Assembly: GCF_019351405.1 (NCBI RefSeq) | Contig: NZ_JAHWZX010000013.1 | Coordinates: forward strand, 27,594 to 91,593 | Direction of reading: 5' to 3' | Source of the DNA: Stakelama flava | GTDB taxonomy: Bacteria; Pseudomonadota; Alphaproteobacteria; Sphingomonadales; Sphingomonadaceae | DNA length: 64,000 bases | In this document: positions 37,939-47,479 of the stretch, piece after piece | How the letters are laid out: each line of letters begins with the position of its first letter | Position numbering within the stretch: position 1 is the first letter of the stretch | Notes under the pieces: generated by a model | Database searches by the model: none | The model's input: the letters and a program-made list of their open reading frames with translations, nothing else | What the model was told of the DNA's origin: nothing | Made by a program: the position numbers and the translations under genes

Positions 37939-39486
37939 ATGCGCTTGATTTCAACCATCGCCCTTGCCGTCTGCCTGACCGCCGCCGTGCCCGCCATGGC
38001 GCAGGACAAGGACGACGATACCAGTCCTGCAAAGCAGCACAAAAAGGATGTGGCAGAGGCGATCGCCGGGCAATGGGCAACCGCGCCAGCGGAAGAAGTC
38101 GAAAAAAGCTATTCCGCTCGTGCCAGCATCGACGGGCGCGGCATTGGCTACAAGGCGACGGCGGGCACGCTGACGATCCGCAATGACGAGGGAAAACCGG
38201 TCGCGAGCATCTTCTACACCGCCTATACGGCAGCGGGAGAACATCGGCCCGTAACCTTCTTCTACAATGGCGGTCCCGGATCGGCGACGCTCTGGCTGCG
38301 CATGGGGTCATTTGCGCCGGAAGCGGTGCGTACGACCGATCCGGTGGCGGTCGCTCCCGCACCCTATGATATCGGCCCGAACCCGGATTCGCTGATCGGC
38401 ACCACAGACATGGTCTTCATCGACGCGGTTGGCACCGGTTATTCGCGCATTCTGGGCGATGCCAAGGCCAAGGAATTCTACGGCGTCGATGAAGACGCCG
38501 CCGCCTTTACCAGCGCCATCAAGCGGTATCTGACAAAGAACGATCGCTGGGGCGATCCGAAATATCTGTTCGGCGAAAGCTATGGCACCACCCGGTCGGC
38601 TGCCCTCGCGCTGAAGCTGGAAGATGCGGGCGTTGCGCTGAACGGCGTCGTGCTTCTCTCTTCCATCCTCAATTACGGCGTCGATCAGTCGGGATATGAT
38701 TCAGCCTATATCGGTTATCTCCCCACCTATGCGGCCACCGCCTGGTATCATAACAAGGTCGCCGACCGTCCCGCCGATGTCGCCACATTCGCGCAGCAGG
38801 CACGCGATTTCGCCGCAGGCCCCTATGCCAGCGCGCTTGCCAAGGGGACCGACATCTCGCCTGCGGAAGAGGATCGGATCGCGCAGCAACTGGCGCATTT
38901 CACCGGCCTGTCAGCGCAATATATCAAGGAAGCGAATTTGCGCATCGACCCCAGCCGATTCCGCAAGGAATTGCTGCGCGATCAGCGCGAAACGGTGGGA
39001 CGGTTCGACGGACGCTATATCGGCACCGACATCGATGCGGCGGGTGAACGGCCGGGCTACGACCCGTCGGACACAGGCATTTCCGGCGCGTATGTCAGCG
39101 GCTTCATGGACCGGCTGACGCGCAAATTCGGCTATGACACCAGTCTGGATTATCGCCTGTCGGTCTGGGATACGCGACCATGGAGCTGGGACTTTTCGCA
39201 CGAAGGCCCCGAAAGCGGGACGCAGCAGGCGGTTGACGTCGCCGAAGACCTTTCGCGCGCGATGCGGACCAATCCGCATCTCAGGGTTCTGTCGCTCAAC
39301 GGCTATTACGACATGGCGACGCCCTTCTTCGCCACCGAATATGACCTGAAACACATGATGTTGCCGCAAAAACTTCGCGGCAATCTGCAATTCCATTATT
39401 ATCCCGCCGGGCACATGGTCTATCTCAACCCCGAAGCGCGGCACGAGATGCGGATCGACCTGCAGAATTTCTTCGCCGGAAAATAA
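37939..39486 (+). CDS. S10-family serine carboxypeptidase, exported
   Basis: A 515-residue protein with signal peptide 1-21 (ending AMAQ). The serine carboxypeptidase triad is in place: Ser214 in GESYGTT, Asp458 in NGYYDMATP and His492 in YPAGHMVYL. The oxyanion block FYNGGPGSATLWLRMGSF (about 108-124) is also typical. These enzymes remove C-terminal amino acids at acidic pH. The gene ends at a rho-independent terminator (39506-39538). No partner genes are apparent apart from the GGT-like enzyme upstream. Confidence 0.9.
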   Translation: MRLISTIALAVCLTAAVPAMAQDKDDDTSPAKQHKKDVAEAIAGQWATAPAEEVEKSYSARASIDGRGIGYKATAGTLTIRNDEGKPVASIFYTAYTAAGEHRPVTFFYNGGPGSATLWLRMGSFAPEAVRTTDPVAVAPAPYDIGPNPDSLIGTTDMVFIDAVGTGYSRILGDAKAKEFYGVDEDAAAFTSAIKRYLTKNDRWGDPKYLFGESYGTTRSAALALKLEDAGVALNGVVLLSSILNYGVDQSGYDSAYIGYLPTYAATAWYHNKVADRPADVATFAQQARDFAAGPYASALAKGTDISPAEEDRIAQQLAHFTGLSAQYIKEANLRIDPSRFRKELLRDQRETVGRFDGRYIGTDIDAAGERPGYDPSDTGISGAYVSGFMDRLTRKFGYDTSLDYRLSVWDTRPWSWDFSHEGPESGTQQAVDVAEDLSRAMRTNPHLRVLSLNGYYDMATPFFATEYDLKHMMLPQKLRGNLQFHYYPAGHMVYLNPEARHEMRIDLQNFFAGK

Positions 39487-39505
39487 CGCCCTGCCCCGAC
39501 CGAGC

Positions 39506-39538
39506 ATGGCCCGGTCATCTCGCCGGGCCATCGCTTTT
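39506..39538 (+). terminator. Rho-independent terminator after the S10 peptidase gene
   Basis: ATGGCCCGG (39506-39514) and CCGGGCCAT (39523-39531) pair perfectly around an eight-base loop. A CGCTTTT tract follows (39532-39538). It ends transcription of the carboxypeptidase and may also stop the converging MarR gene. Confidence 0.85.
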
Positions 39539-39592
39539 ACGCGTCACACGATACGGTGAAACACGTTCGGGGGAAGCGGTCCATGGTCGGGG

Positions 39593-40078
39593 TCATTTCG
39601 CGTCAGCTGCCGCGTCCGGACCAGCGCCGGTCAGTTCAATTTCCGCCATCGCATTCGCCAGTCGTTCGAGAATTTTTGCCAATTCCGCGCGCTCATCGGG
39701 CGACAATGTGCCGAATAGCTGATCGATCAGATGCAGGCGGATCGGATGGGTAACCGCTATCGCGGCGCGCCCTGCTTCGGTGATCCTCAGCCGCTTTGCG
39801 CGCCGATCGATCGGGTCCGGCACGCGCTCGATCAAACCGTCGCGCTCCAGTGCGTCGATACCCTGCGTCACCGTTCGCGGCGCCTGACTGAAGGTGTCGG
39901 CAATATCGACCGCTCGCGCATCGCCGCCGGCCTTTGCCACATACAGCAGCAACTTGGTTCGCGCGAACGACGCCCCCTGCGCGGCCATTCGACGGTCCAC
40001 CATCCGATGCATGCGCAGGAACAGGTGGCCAAATTGGCTGGCGATGGTTTCAAGTTCGGGATCGGGATGCGGTGTCAT
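39593..40078 (-). CDS. MarR-family transcriptional regulator
   Basis: A 161-residue regulator with a winged helix at about residues 35-120 (RTKLLLYVAKAGGDARAVDIADTFSQAPRTVTQGIDALERDGLIERVPDPIDRRAKRLRITEAGRAAI, in consecutive motifs). It faces the efflux operon, with the starts 83 bases apart. Control of the efflux genes, with drug or phenolic ligand release, is the usual arrangement. Confidence 0.92.
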   Translation of the reverse strand: MTPHPDPELETIASQFGHLFLRMHRMVDRRMAAQGASFARTKLLLYVAKAGGDARAVDIADTFSQAPRTVTQGIDALERDGLIERVPDPIDRRAKRLRITEAGRAAIAVTHPIRLHLIDQLFGTLSPDERAELAKILERLANAMAEIELTGAGPDAAADAK

Positions 40079-40081
40079 TAC

Positions 40082-40120
40082 GATGCAACCTCATTAAATG
40101 GTATTGCTTTATGTTGCAAC
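40082..40120. promoter_or_regulatory. MarR operator candidate in the divergent efflux promoter region
   Basis: GTTGCAAC (40113-40120) is a perfect eight-base palindrome. A near copy, GATGCAAC, lies at 40082-40089. Both fall between the marR-type start and the membrane-fusion gene start. This is a candidate site, seen by eye only. Confidence 0.4.
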
Positions 40121-40160
40121 TGAAAGCAAATCAGCCGCGAAACGATTCGAAAGCCATGCG

Positions 40161-41354
40161 ATGACCGACCGGAATGCCGAGGAATCCGCGGAAAACCCGC
40201 GCGAAACGCCAGATCAGGACGATGCGGAGCGCGAGGAACGCCCATCGCCGTTGAAACGCCGCGGCGTGCGGATCGCGCTGCTGGTTGGCCTGATCGTGAT
40301 CGTGGTGGCGGGCATATTCTGGTTCGTTCGCTACAAGACGGTCGGTCAATATATGCAGGCGACCGACGATGCCTATATCCAGGCCGATGCGGTCGTCGTT
40401 TCGCCCAAAGTCGGCGGTTATGTGCAAAAAGTCTTCGTCGCCGACCACCAGCAAGTGAAGGCGGGCGCCCCGCTGGTTCAGATCGACCCCGGTGATTATC
40501 GCGCGAAGGCGGCTCAGGTCGAGGCACAGATCGACGTTTCGCGCGCCGATGCGCGGGGAGCGGAAGCGCAAATCGATGAACAGCGCGCTGCGATCGCTCA
40601 GGCCGAAGCGCAACTTGCTCAGGCAAAAAGCGCGGCCGCCTATGCCAATGCAGAGGTTGCGCGCCATGCCCCACTCGCCAAGACAGGCGCGGAGAGCGAA
40701 GAACAACTCGCCAAACTGCGCGATCAGGCGCATCAGGCGGACGCGCAATTGGCGAGCGCGCGCGCCGCGCTGGTACAGGCCCAACGCCGCATAGGCACGC
40801 TTCGCACCCAGGTCGAACAGGCCCAGGCGCAGGGCGAATCATCGCGCGCGCAACTCGCGTCCGCCAACAAGGACCTGAAATCCACACTTATCCGCGCAAG
40901 CATTGACGGGCGTGTGGGCGACAAGAGCGTTCGCGTCGGTCAGTTCGTTCAGCCGGCGAACCGAATGATGTCGATCGTGCCGATGCGCAACCTGTATATC
41001 ACCGCCAATTTCAAGGAAACGCAGCTGGGCCTGATGCGCATCGGGCAGCCGGTAGAGATAGAGGTCGACGCCCTGCCCGACGTACCGCTTCACGGCCGGG
41101 TCGAAAGTTTCTCGCCCGGGACCGGCGCGCAATTTTCCATCCTGCCGCCCCAGAACGCGACCGGCAACTTCACCAAGATTGTGCAACGCGTGCCGGTGCG
41201 CATTTCGGTTGCCGCAGGGCCTGAGGCGCGAAAACTTCTGCTGCCCGGCATGTCGGTGTCGGTCACCGTCGACACCCGCGGCGCGCGCGGCGCCGATGAT
41301 CGCATCGCGCACGAACAGGAACAGTATAACGACAAGGCCGGCGTCGACGAATGA
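40161..41354 (+). CDS. emrA: EmrA-type membrane-fusion protein
   Basis: A 397-residue adaptor of a tripartite efflux pump. One membrane helix lies at about 38-58 (IALLVGLIVIVVAGIFWFV). The biotinyl-lipoyl halves flank a long alpha-helical hairpin (about 115-255) rich in Ala, Gln and Glu. The EmrA motifs TDDAYIQADAVVVSPKVGGYV and ITANFKETQLGLMRIGQPVEIEVDALP are present. It links the inner-membrane MFS pump to the outer-membrane channel. The ATG at 40161 was chosen over an upstream one (40098) because the latter would read through the operator region. The stop overlaps the next start (ATGA). Confidence 0.92.
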   Translation: MTDRNAEESAENPRETPDQDDAEREERPSPLKRRGVRIALLVGLIVIVVAGIFWFVRYKTVGQYMQATDDAYIQADAVVVSPKVGGYVQKVFVADHQQVKAGAPLVQIDPGDYRAKAAQVEAQIDVSRADARGAEAQIDEQRAAIAQAEAQLAQAKSAAAYANAEVARHAPLAKTGAESEEQLAKLRDQAHQADAQLASARAALVQAQRRIGTLRTQVEQAQAQGESSRAQLASANKDLKSTLIRASIDGRVGDKSVRVGQFVQPANRMMSIVPMRNLYITANFKETQLGLMRIGQPVEIEVDALPDVPLHGRVESFSPGTGAQFSILPPQNATGNFTKIVQRVPVRISVAAGPEARKLLLPGMSVSVTVDTRGARGADDRIAHEQEQYNDKAGVDE

Positions 41355-42907
41355 GCGCAGCCGCGCCATCCCCCGCTCCGCCCCCCCAGCGCGCGGATAC
41401 CGCAGCCTGGCTTGCCGTGGCGGCGGGAAGCCTGGGCGCGCTGATGGCGACGCTGGATATTTCAATCGTAAACTCCGCATTGCCCACCATTCAGGGGGAG
41501 ATTGGCGCAAGCGGGACCGAGGGAACCTGGATTGCGACCGCCTATCTGGTTGCCGAAATCATCATCATTCCCCTTTCGGCATGGCTTGAACGGCTGCTCG
41601 GCCTGCGCACCTTCCTGCTGATCGCGGTCACATTGTTCACCGCCTTTTCGGTCATGTGCGGGCTGTCGACCAACCTTACCATGATGATCATCGGTCGTGC
41701 CGGACAGGGATTTACCGGCGGCGCGTTGATCCCGACGGCAATGACGATCATCGCGACTCGGTTGCCGCCCGCGCAACAGCCGATCGGCACCGCCGCATTC
41801 GGAGTAACGGCCATTGCAGGCCCGGTGGTCGGACCACTGGTCGGCGGGGCGCTGACCGAAAGCATCAGCTGGCACTACATCTTTTTCCTGAACCTGCCGA
41901 TCGGGCTTATCCTTCTGGTTCTACTCTTTGTCGGCCTGCCGCATCAGACCGCGAAGCTGGGCGACCTTTTGAAAGCGGACTGGCTCGGCATTGCCGGACT
42001 GGCGCTTGGCCTCGGTTGCCTGACGGTCGTGCTGGAGGAAGGGCAGCGCGAACAATGGTTCGCCTCGGCGCTGATCGTTCAGCTTTCGCTACTTTCGCTT
42101 TTCGGCTTCCTGCTGCTGTTCGCCGGACAGCTTCTCACCTCTCAGCCGGTCATCCGCCTCAAACTCCTTTTCGATCCGCAATTCGGCAGCGTCACTGTGA
42201 TGGGCATCGCGCTCGGCATGGTGTTGTACGGCACCGCGTTCGTGATCCCGCAATTTCTCGCCAGCATTGCGGATTATAACGCGCTGCAATCGGGCAAGGT
42301 GGTGATGCTTTCGGGCATTCCCAGCCTGTTGTTGATGCCGTTCACCCCTTTGCTTATCCGCAAGGTGCCGATCCGGATCGCCGTGGCGACGGGGCTGGGC
42401 ATCCTGGCGTTCAGCTGCTTCGTCGACACCAGCCTGACCGCCCAGTCGACCGGCGATGCCTTCACCGAATCCCAGCTCTTGCGCGGCATAGGGTCGATAC
42501 TGGGTTTTCTCTTCCTAAATCAGGCGGCAATCGCGGCAGTGGACCCGAAATATGCCGGTGACGCATCGGGCCTGTTCAACGTCGCGCGAAACCTCGGCGG
42601 TTCACTGGCGCTGGCGGGAATAGCCACCATGCAACAGCAGCGCATGTGGCTGCACAGTCGCAGGCTGGAAGCCACGCTTAACGCCAATTCGACACAACTG
42701 CAGGACTATATCGCCGGTCTTGCGCAGGGGCTGGGCGATCGCACCACGGCGATCGCGTCGCTTGCCCAGACGATCCAGCGTGAAGCGCTGGTGATGACCT
42801 ATAACGATCTGTTCTGGCTCGTTGGCGTGGGCATCCTTGCCATCCTGCCGCTTGTCTTCTTCCTTCGTCCCTTGCCCAAGGACGTCACCGTCTCCGCAGG
42901 ACATTGA
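41351..42907 (+). CDS. emrB: EmrB-type DHA2-family MFS efflux transporter
   Basis: A 518-residue inner-membrane protein with 14 predicted helices. Motifs of the DHA2 drug/H+ antiporters are visible: LDISIVNSALPTIQGEIG, GTEGTWIATAYLVAEIIIIP, GRAGQGFTGGALIPTAM and the motif-C type AGPVVGPLVGG. It exports hydrophobic drugs or phenolics using the proton gradient. It is coupled by overlap to the membrane-fusion gene and followed nine bases later by the outer-membrane component. Confidence 0.93.
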   Translation: MSAAAPSPAPPPQRADTAAWLAVAAGSLGALMATLDISIVNSALPTIQGEIGASGTEGTWIATAYLVAEIIIIPLSAWLERLLGLRTFLLIAVTLFTAFSVMCGLSTNLTMMIIGRAGQGFTGGALIPTAMTIIATRLPPAQQPIGTAAFGVTAIAGPVVGPLVGGALTESISWHYIFFLNLPIGLILLVLLFVGLPHQTAKLGDLLKADWLGIAGLALGLGCLTVVLEEGQREQWFASALIVQLSLLSLFGFLLLFAGQLLTSQPVIRLKLLFDPQFGSVTVMGIALGMVLYGTAFVIPQFLASIADYNALQSGKVVMLSGIPSLLLMPFTPLLIRKVPIRIAVATGLGILAFSCFVDTSLTAQSTGDAFTESQLLRGIGSILGFLFLNQAAIAAVDPKYAGDASGLFNVARNLGGSLALAGIATMQQQRMWLHSRRLEATLNANSTQLQDYIAGLAQGLGDRTTAIASLAQTIQREALVMTYNDLFWLVGVGILAILPLVFFLRPLPKDVTVSAGH

Positions 42908-42915
42908 GATACGCC

Positions 42916-44373
42916 ATGCGCAAGACCATCCTTCTCGCCTCGCTTTCACTCCCGCTCGCCGCATGTACCATGGGGCCTGACTATGCCGGTCCGCCCGTGG
43001 TCGCGGGGTTTGGACAGAAAAATATCGGGTTCGTTCGTGGCGGCGACGCCGTGCGTTCGGAAAGTCCGTCGCTCGATTCCTGGTGGAAGACGCTTGGCGA
43101 CCCGACGCTCGACACGCTTGAGGAGCGCGCCCTGAAGGGTAGCCCGAGCATAGCCATCGCGGAAGCGCGGCTGAGGCAGGCGCGCGCGACCGTGCGCCAG
43201 GACCGCGCCGACCAGCTTCCCAGCGGCAGTGCGAGCGCCAGCTATCTGCATGCGGACCTGCCCGGCATCAATGTCGGCGAGGCGCAGGGAAGCACAGACA
43301 GTTCCGACGAGACAGCATCCGGCGACAGCAGCACCTCGCTCGATTTCTACAATGTCGGTTTCGACGCGAGCTGGGAGATCGACCTGTTCGGCGGCAAACG
43401 TCGGACAGTAGAGGCGTCGCGCGCGCTGGTGACCGCCGCCGAAGCGGATGTCGCCGATGCGCAGGTCAGCCTGAGCGCGGAGGTCGCGCAAAATTACGTC
43501 AATCTGCGCGACAGCCAGCACCAGCTTTCGTTGGCGCGTGAGGCGGCGCAAATGCAGCAAACGACGCTCGACCTTGCCATGCAGCGCCAGGCGCGCGGGG
43601 TCGATTCCGCGTTGGACATCGATCGGCTGCGCAATCAGGTGGAATCGAGCAATGCCCGGCTCGTTCCGCTCAGTGCACAGATCGACAGCTATTTGAACGC
43701 GCTGGCGGTACTGACGGGCGACGCACCAGGCGCGCTTGATGCGATGTTGCGCCCATCCGCGCCCGTACCGCTTCCACCGCGAAGCGTCGCGGTCGGCGAT
43801 CCGGCCGAACTGCTGCGCCGCAGACCCGATATCCGCGCCGCCGAACGCAGACTGGCTGCGCAGACCGCTCGCATCGGCGCGGCGGATGCGGCACGGTTCC
43901 CCCACCTGCAATTGCTGGGGCTGCTGGGACTGGGTGGAACCGATCCGTCGGATATTCTCGATCTCGACAATCTGACCTCCGTCGCCGCGCCGATGCTGCA
44001 ATGGAATGTGCTCGATTTCGGCAAAAGCGCGGGCCGCGTCGAACAGGCGAAGGGCCAGGCCGACGAAGCAGAGGCGCAATATCGCCAGACAGTTCTTCAG
44101 GCGCTGCGCGATGCGGAAGATGCGCTTTCACGCTATGGCGGCCGGCGAAAGCAACTGGGCGGGCTGGCGCGCGCCGAAACCGCGGCCACGCGAGCGGCGA
44201 CGTTTACCCGGCAACGCTATCAAGCGGGCACGGTCGCGCTCGGCGACGTGTTGGACAGCGAACGCCAACGCGTTTCCGCCGAACGCGACCTTTCCAGTGC
44301 CAAGGCAGAGCTGGCAAACGACTTCATCGCCCTGCAAAAAGCACTTGGGCTGGGTTGGAAAGCGCGCGACTGA
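42916..44373 (+). CDS. NodT-family outer-membrane efflux lipoprotein
   Basis: A 485-residue TolC-like channel with a lipobox (LPLAACTMGPDY, Cys about 17). The two OEP repeats contain LDSWWKTLGDPTLDTLEERALKGSPSIAIAEARLRQA and LLRRRPDIRAAERRLAAQTARIG. It forms the outer-membrane exit of the EmrAB pump. I start at the ATG 42916; a TTG at 42904 overlaps the previous stop and is less likely. Confidence 0.93.
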   Translation: MRKTILLASLSLPLAACTMGPDYAGPPVVAGFGQKNIGFVRGGDAVRSESPSLDSWWKTLGDPTLDTLEERALKGSPSIAIAEARLRQARATVRQDRADQLPSGSASASYLHADLPGINVGEAQGSTDSSDETASGDSSTSLDFYNVGFDASWEIDLFGGKRRTVEASRALVTAAEADVADAQVSLSAEVAQNYVNLRDSQHQLSLAREAAQMQQTTLDLAMQRQARGVDSALDIDRLRNQVESSNARLVPLSAQIDSYLNALAVLTGDAPGALDAMLRPSAPVPLPPRSVAVGDPAELLRRRPDIRAAERRLAAQTARIGAADAARFPHLQLLGLLGLGGTDPSDILDLDNLTSVAAPMLQWNVLDFGKSAGRVEQAKGQADEAEAQYRQTVLQALRDAEDALSRYGGRRKQLGGLARAETAATRAATFTRQRYQAGTVALGDVLDSERQRVSAERDLSSAKAELANDFIALQKALGLGWKARD

Positions 44374-44409
44374 TCCCCATAGCGGGGTGCCCGATCGAGC
44401 AATTGTCGA

Positions 44410-46065
44410 ATGAACCGCACCCTCACCCACCGGCTTGACCGCCGCCAACACGCCGCAGCCCGCATCGTGCAGGCGCTGTTCATTGCTGTGGCGATGCTGT
44501 TTTTCAATGTCCTGCCAATCGCTTCCTCGGCCCAGATTCTTCCGACGCCCGCGCCATCGGCAACGCCCGCGCCGGTCGACCCGTTCGGCCGCGAAACCCC
44601 CCGGTCCAGCCTGACCGGTCTGGTCGATGCGCTTGGCGCTAAGGATTATGACCGCGCCGCGCATTATCTGGATATCCCGGTAGACAGCGATCCACGCCTG
44701 CTGAATGCCGGGGCCGAACTGACGCGGCGTTTGCAGGAAGCGCTGGATGCCGGTGGATCGCTAACCCCCTTTGCGATGCGATCCAACGATCCTGCCGGAC
44801 GCATAGACGACGACTTGCCCGCCGATCAGGAAAATGTCGGCACGCTGGATGCAGGCCCCGACGGCGCACCCATCCTGTTGCAGCGCAGAGCCGGACCTGA
44901 AGGGCAACCGATCTGGCGCCTTGCTCCGGCGACCATCCGGCTGCTGATGAAGCGACCCTCTTCCACCACCGCCGAAACGCAAGAAACCAAAGACACGGGG
45001 CCAACCATAGGCGGCGCACCGTTGATGGACTGGCTGCGTTTGCTGGGACTCGCGGCGACGGCGTTCATAATCCTTCGCCTCACCGCGGTCGGATTGCTGG
45101 CGGGGCTGAGCCGACTGGTCGCCGATCCCGAAAAAAGCGCCCTTTACAATTTCGCGCGGGCGGCACTACCGCCGCTCGCGCTCTATGGCGCGATGGTAAT
45201 GTTCTTTGTCTGGGGCGACGCCATGCCCGTGGCGATCGTCGCCCGGCAGACGCTGTTGCGCTATGCCGGGATCGTCGCCTGGGTCGCGCTTGCGTGGTTC
45301 CTGCTGCGCATGATCGACGGCATTGGCGATTTCCTGACCAACCGGATGCACCGGCGCGAACGGCGGCAGGCGATATCGGTCATCACCCTAATTCGCCGCG
45401 CGGCAAAGGTGGTGCTGCTCGCGATATCGCTGGTCGTGGTCCTCGATACGCTGGGCGTCGACGTCACCACCGGCATCGCGGCGCTGGGCATCGGCGGTAT
45501 CGCATTGGCGCTTGGCGCGCAGAAGACGATCGAAAATCTGGTCGGCAGCGTGACCGTGATCGTGGACCGCCCGGTGCAGGTCGGCGATTTCTGCAAGGTC
45601 GGCGATGTCCTCGGCACTGTCGAGGATATCGGCATGCGATCGACGCGCATCCGGACGCTGGAACGCACCATCGTCACGATTCCCAACGGGGCGTTTTCCT
45701 CGCTTCAGATCGATAATTTCGCGCGCCGCGACCGGTTTCTCTTTCACCCGGTAATCGGGCTGGAATACGGCATCGGGGCGGACCGTATGCGCGAAGCTAC
45801 CGAAGCCATCGCCAATATCCTGGCCGGGCACGAAAATGTCCTGGACGACGGCGCGCGGGCACGGTTTATCAATTTCGGCGAAAGTTCGCTGGAAATAGAG
45901 ATTTTCGCCTATATCCTTGCCAAGGATTATGCCGAAAGCCTGATCTATCGCGAAGAGCTTTTATTGAGCATCATGGCGCGGCTGGAGGATATGGGGCTGG
46001 GCATCGCCTTTCCCACCCGCACGCTTTTCCTGCGGCCGGAAAGCGACGGCAAGAGCGACGTCTGA
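44410..46065 (+). CDS. Large MscS-family mechanosensitive channel
   Basis: A 551-residue protein, longer than E. coli MscS (286). A signal or first helix (about 20-43) precedes a periplasmic domain (about 44-195: SLTGLVDALGAKDYDRAAHYLDIP). At least four more helices follow to residue 350. The pore helix and beta domain are at about 350-440 (GIAALGIGGIALALGAQKTIENLVGSVTVIVDRPVQVGDFCKVGDVLGTVEDIGMRSTRIRT). It should release solutes on hypo-osmotic shock. It follows the efflux operon by 36 bases on the same strand, so it may be co-transcribed. Confidence 0.92.
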   Translation: MNRTLTHRLDRRQHAAARIVQALFIAVAMLFFNVLPIASSAQILPTPAPSATPAPVDPFGRETPRSSLTGLVDALGAKDYDRAAHYLDIPVDSDPRLLNAGAELTRRLQEALDAGGSLTPFAMRSNDPAGRIDDDLPADQENVGTLDAGPDGAPILLQRRAGPEGQPIWRLAPATIRLLMKRPSSTTAETQETKDTGPTIGGAPLMDWLRLLGLAATAFIILRLTAVGLLAGLSRLVADPEKSALYNFARAALPPLALYGAMVMFFVWGDAMPVAIVARQTLLRYAGIVAWVALAWFLLRMIDGIGDFLTNRMHRRERRQAISVITLIRRAAKVVLLAISLVVVLDTLGVDVTTGIAALGIGGIALALGAQKTIENLVGSVTVIVDRPVQVGDFCKVGDVLGTVEDIGMRSTRIRTLERTIVTIPNGAFSSLQIDNFARRDRFLFHPVIGLEYGIGADRMREATEAIANILAGHENVLDDGARARFINFGESSLEIEIFAYILAKDYAESLIYREELLLSIMARLEDMGLGIAFPTRTLFLRPESDGKSDV

Positions 46066-46107
46066 AACCCTAGCCGTCGCACGAAACGCTGCGACGCCGA
46101 CAACCGA

Positions 46108-47397
46108 TCAGGCTTTGCGAAACGTCGCGCTCGCCATGAGCAGCGCCGCCGCGCCCAGCACGCTGAATATCTGCATCATCATGATCGCCGGTCCCAGCCC
46201 CCCTGCCGGTCCGCCGCCGATCAGGTCGCTGGCAAAGCCCGCCAGAAACGGCCCCAGCCCCTGCCCAACGACATTCAGGACGAACAGGATGGTTGCCATG
46301 CCCAGCGCGCGCAGACGCGGCGGCAACAACATCTGCCCGGCGGCGAACAATGGCGCCGAATAGCCCGAAATCATGAACTCGATCGCGAAGTAACAGCCAT
46401 AGGACGCATTTAGCGAAAGCTGAAAAAACAGCAGGATCAGCGGGCCGATGACGGCGGTGCACAACAGCGGTATCCAAAGATACCAACGCCTGTCGCGCCG
46501 CGCGAGCCGATCCGCCAATATGCCGAAGGCGAGCGCGCCGATGATGCCGGTCAGCCCCTGAAACAGACCGCTGATCGCACCCACTTCGGTCGCGCTCAAA
46601 TCATGGGCGCGGATCAGGTAGGTCGGAATCCAGTTTTCGAATGCCGCACTGGCGCAGGAGATAAAGCCAAACCCGAAGGCAATGCCCAGAAACGCGCGGT
46701 TACGAAGAAAGAACCCGGCCGCCTCGCGCGCGGAATAATGCCGGTCGGTTTCGCCCTGCGCATTGTCGAACCGCCCGCGTAGAGGCTCTTTAAGCGCGAA
46801 TGCCATGAACAGCGCGAACAACACGCCGGGCAGCCCCAGGAACAGAAACGCCTGGCGCCAGCCGAACCGGTCCGCAACCAGCCCGCCCAGCGAAAGTCCC
46901 GCCCAGGTGCCGATCGATATGCCAAGCGAATAGATGGCGATTGCCGTCCCCCGCCGGCGTTCGGGAAAATAGTCGGAGATCAGCGAATATGCGGCGGGCG
47001 AGCATCCCGCCGAAGCGATCGCGATGCCGAACCGCGTAAGCGCCAGACCAGCGAACGACGTCACCAGCGATGTCGCGGCGGTAAGACTGCTCCAGACGCC
47101 GAGCACCGTGGAAATAATCGTCGAACGCGATGCGCGGTCGGCCATGCGCGCGATCGGGAAACCGGCCAGCGAATAGAGCAGCGACGCGCCGAACCCGGTC
47201 AGCAGGCCGATCTGCGTGTTTGAAACGTGCAAGTCCTTGCTGATCGGATCGACCAGGATGACCATCAAAAAACGGTCCATCCAACTGAAGCTGTACGTCG
47301 TCATCAGCATCGCGACGACGAACCAGCCCCGCCCGGACATCATAGCGGCCCGGTCGGTGGACGGCAGCGGTTCGGGGGAAGCGGCGTCGGGTGACAT
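46108..47397 (-). CDS. MFS transporter (Spinster-like)
   Basis: A 429-residue carrier with 12 predicted helices. It matches sphingomonad Spinster-like MFS proteins (SFSWMDRFLMVILVDPISKDLHVSNTQIGLLTGFGASLLYSLAGFPIARMADRASR with the motif-A Asp-Arg, then ISDYFPERRRGTAIAIYS). Substrate unknown; related carriers take up or export carboxylates or lipid-like compounds. A LysR gene lies upstream on the same strand, 82 bases before its start. Confidence 0.88.
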   Translation of the reverse strand: MSPDAASPEPLPSTDRAAMMSGRGWFVVAMLMTTYSFSWMDRFLMVILVDPISKDLHVSNTQIGLLTGFGASLLYSLAGFPIARMADRASRSTIISTVLGVWSSLTAATSLVTSFAGLALTRFGIAIASAGCSPAAYSLISDYFPERRRGTAIAIYSLGISIGTWAGLSLGGLVADRFGWRQAFLFLGLPGVLFALFMAFALKEPLRGRFDNAQGETDRHYSAREAAGFFLRNRAFLGIAFGFGFISCASAAFENWIPTYLIRAHDLSATEVGAISGLFQGLTGIIGALAFGILADRLARRDRRWYLWIPLLCTAVIGPLILLFFQLSLNASYGCYFAIEFMISGYSAPLFAAGQMLLPPRLRALGMATILFVLNVVGQGLGPFLAGFASDLIGGGPAGGLGPAIMMMQIFSVLGAAALLMASATFRKA

Positions 47398-47479
47398 TCA
47401 GGCATGTTTCTTCAGCGAGGCGCGACGGTGAATGGCAAAAGGCGCAACCAAACTTGCCTGAGCGCGAAGCTTATCGGCG

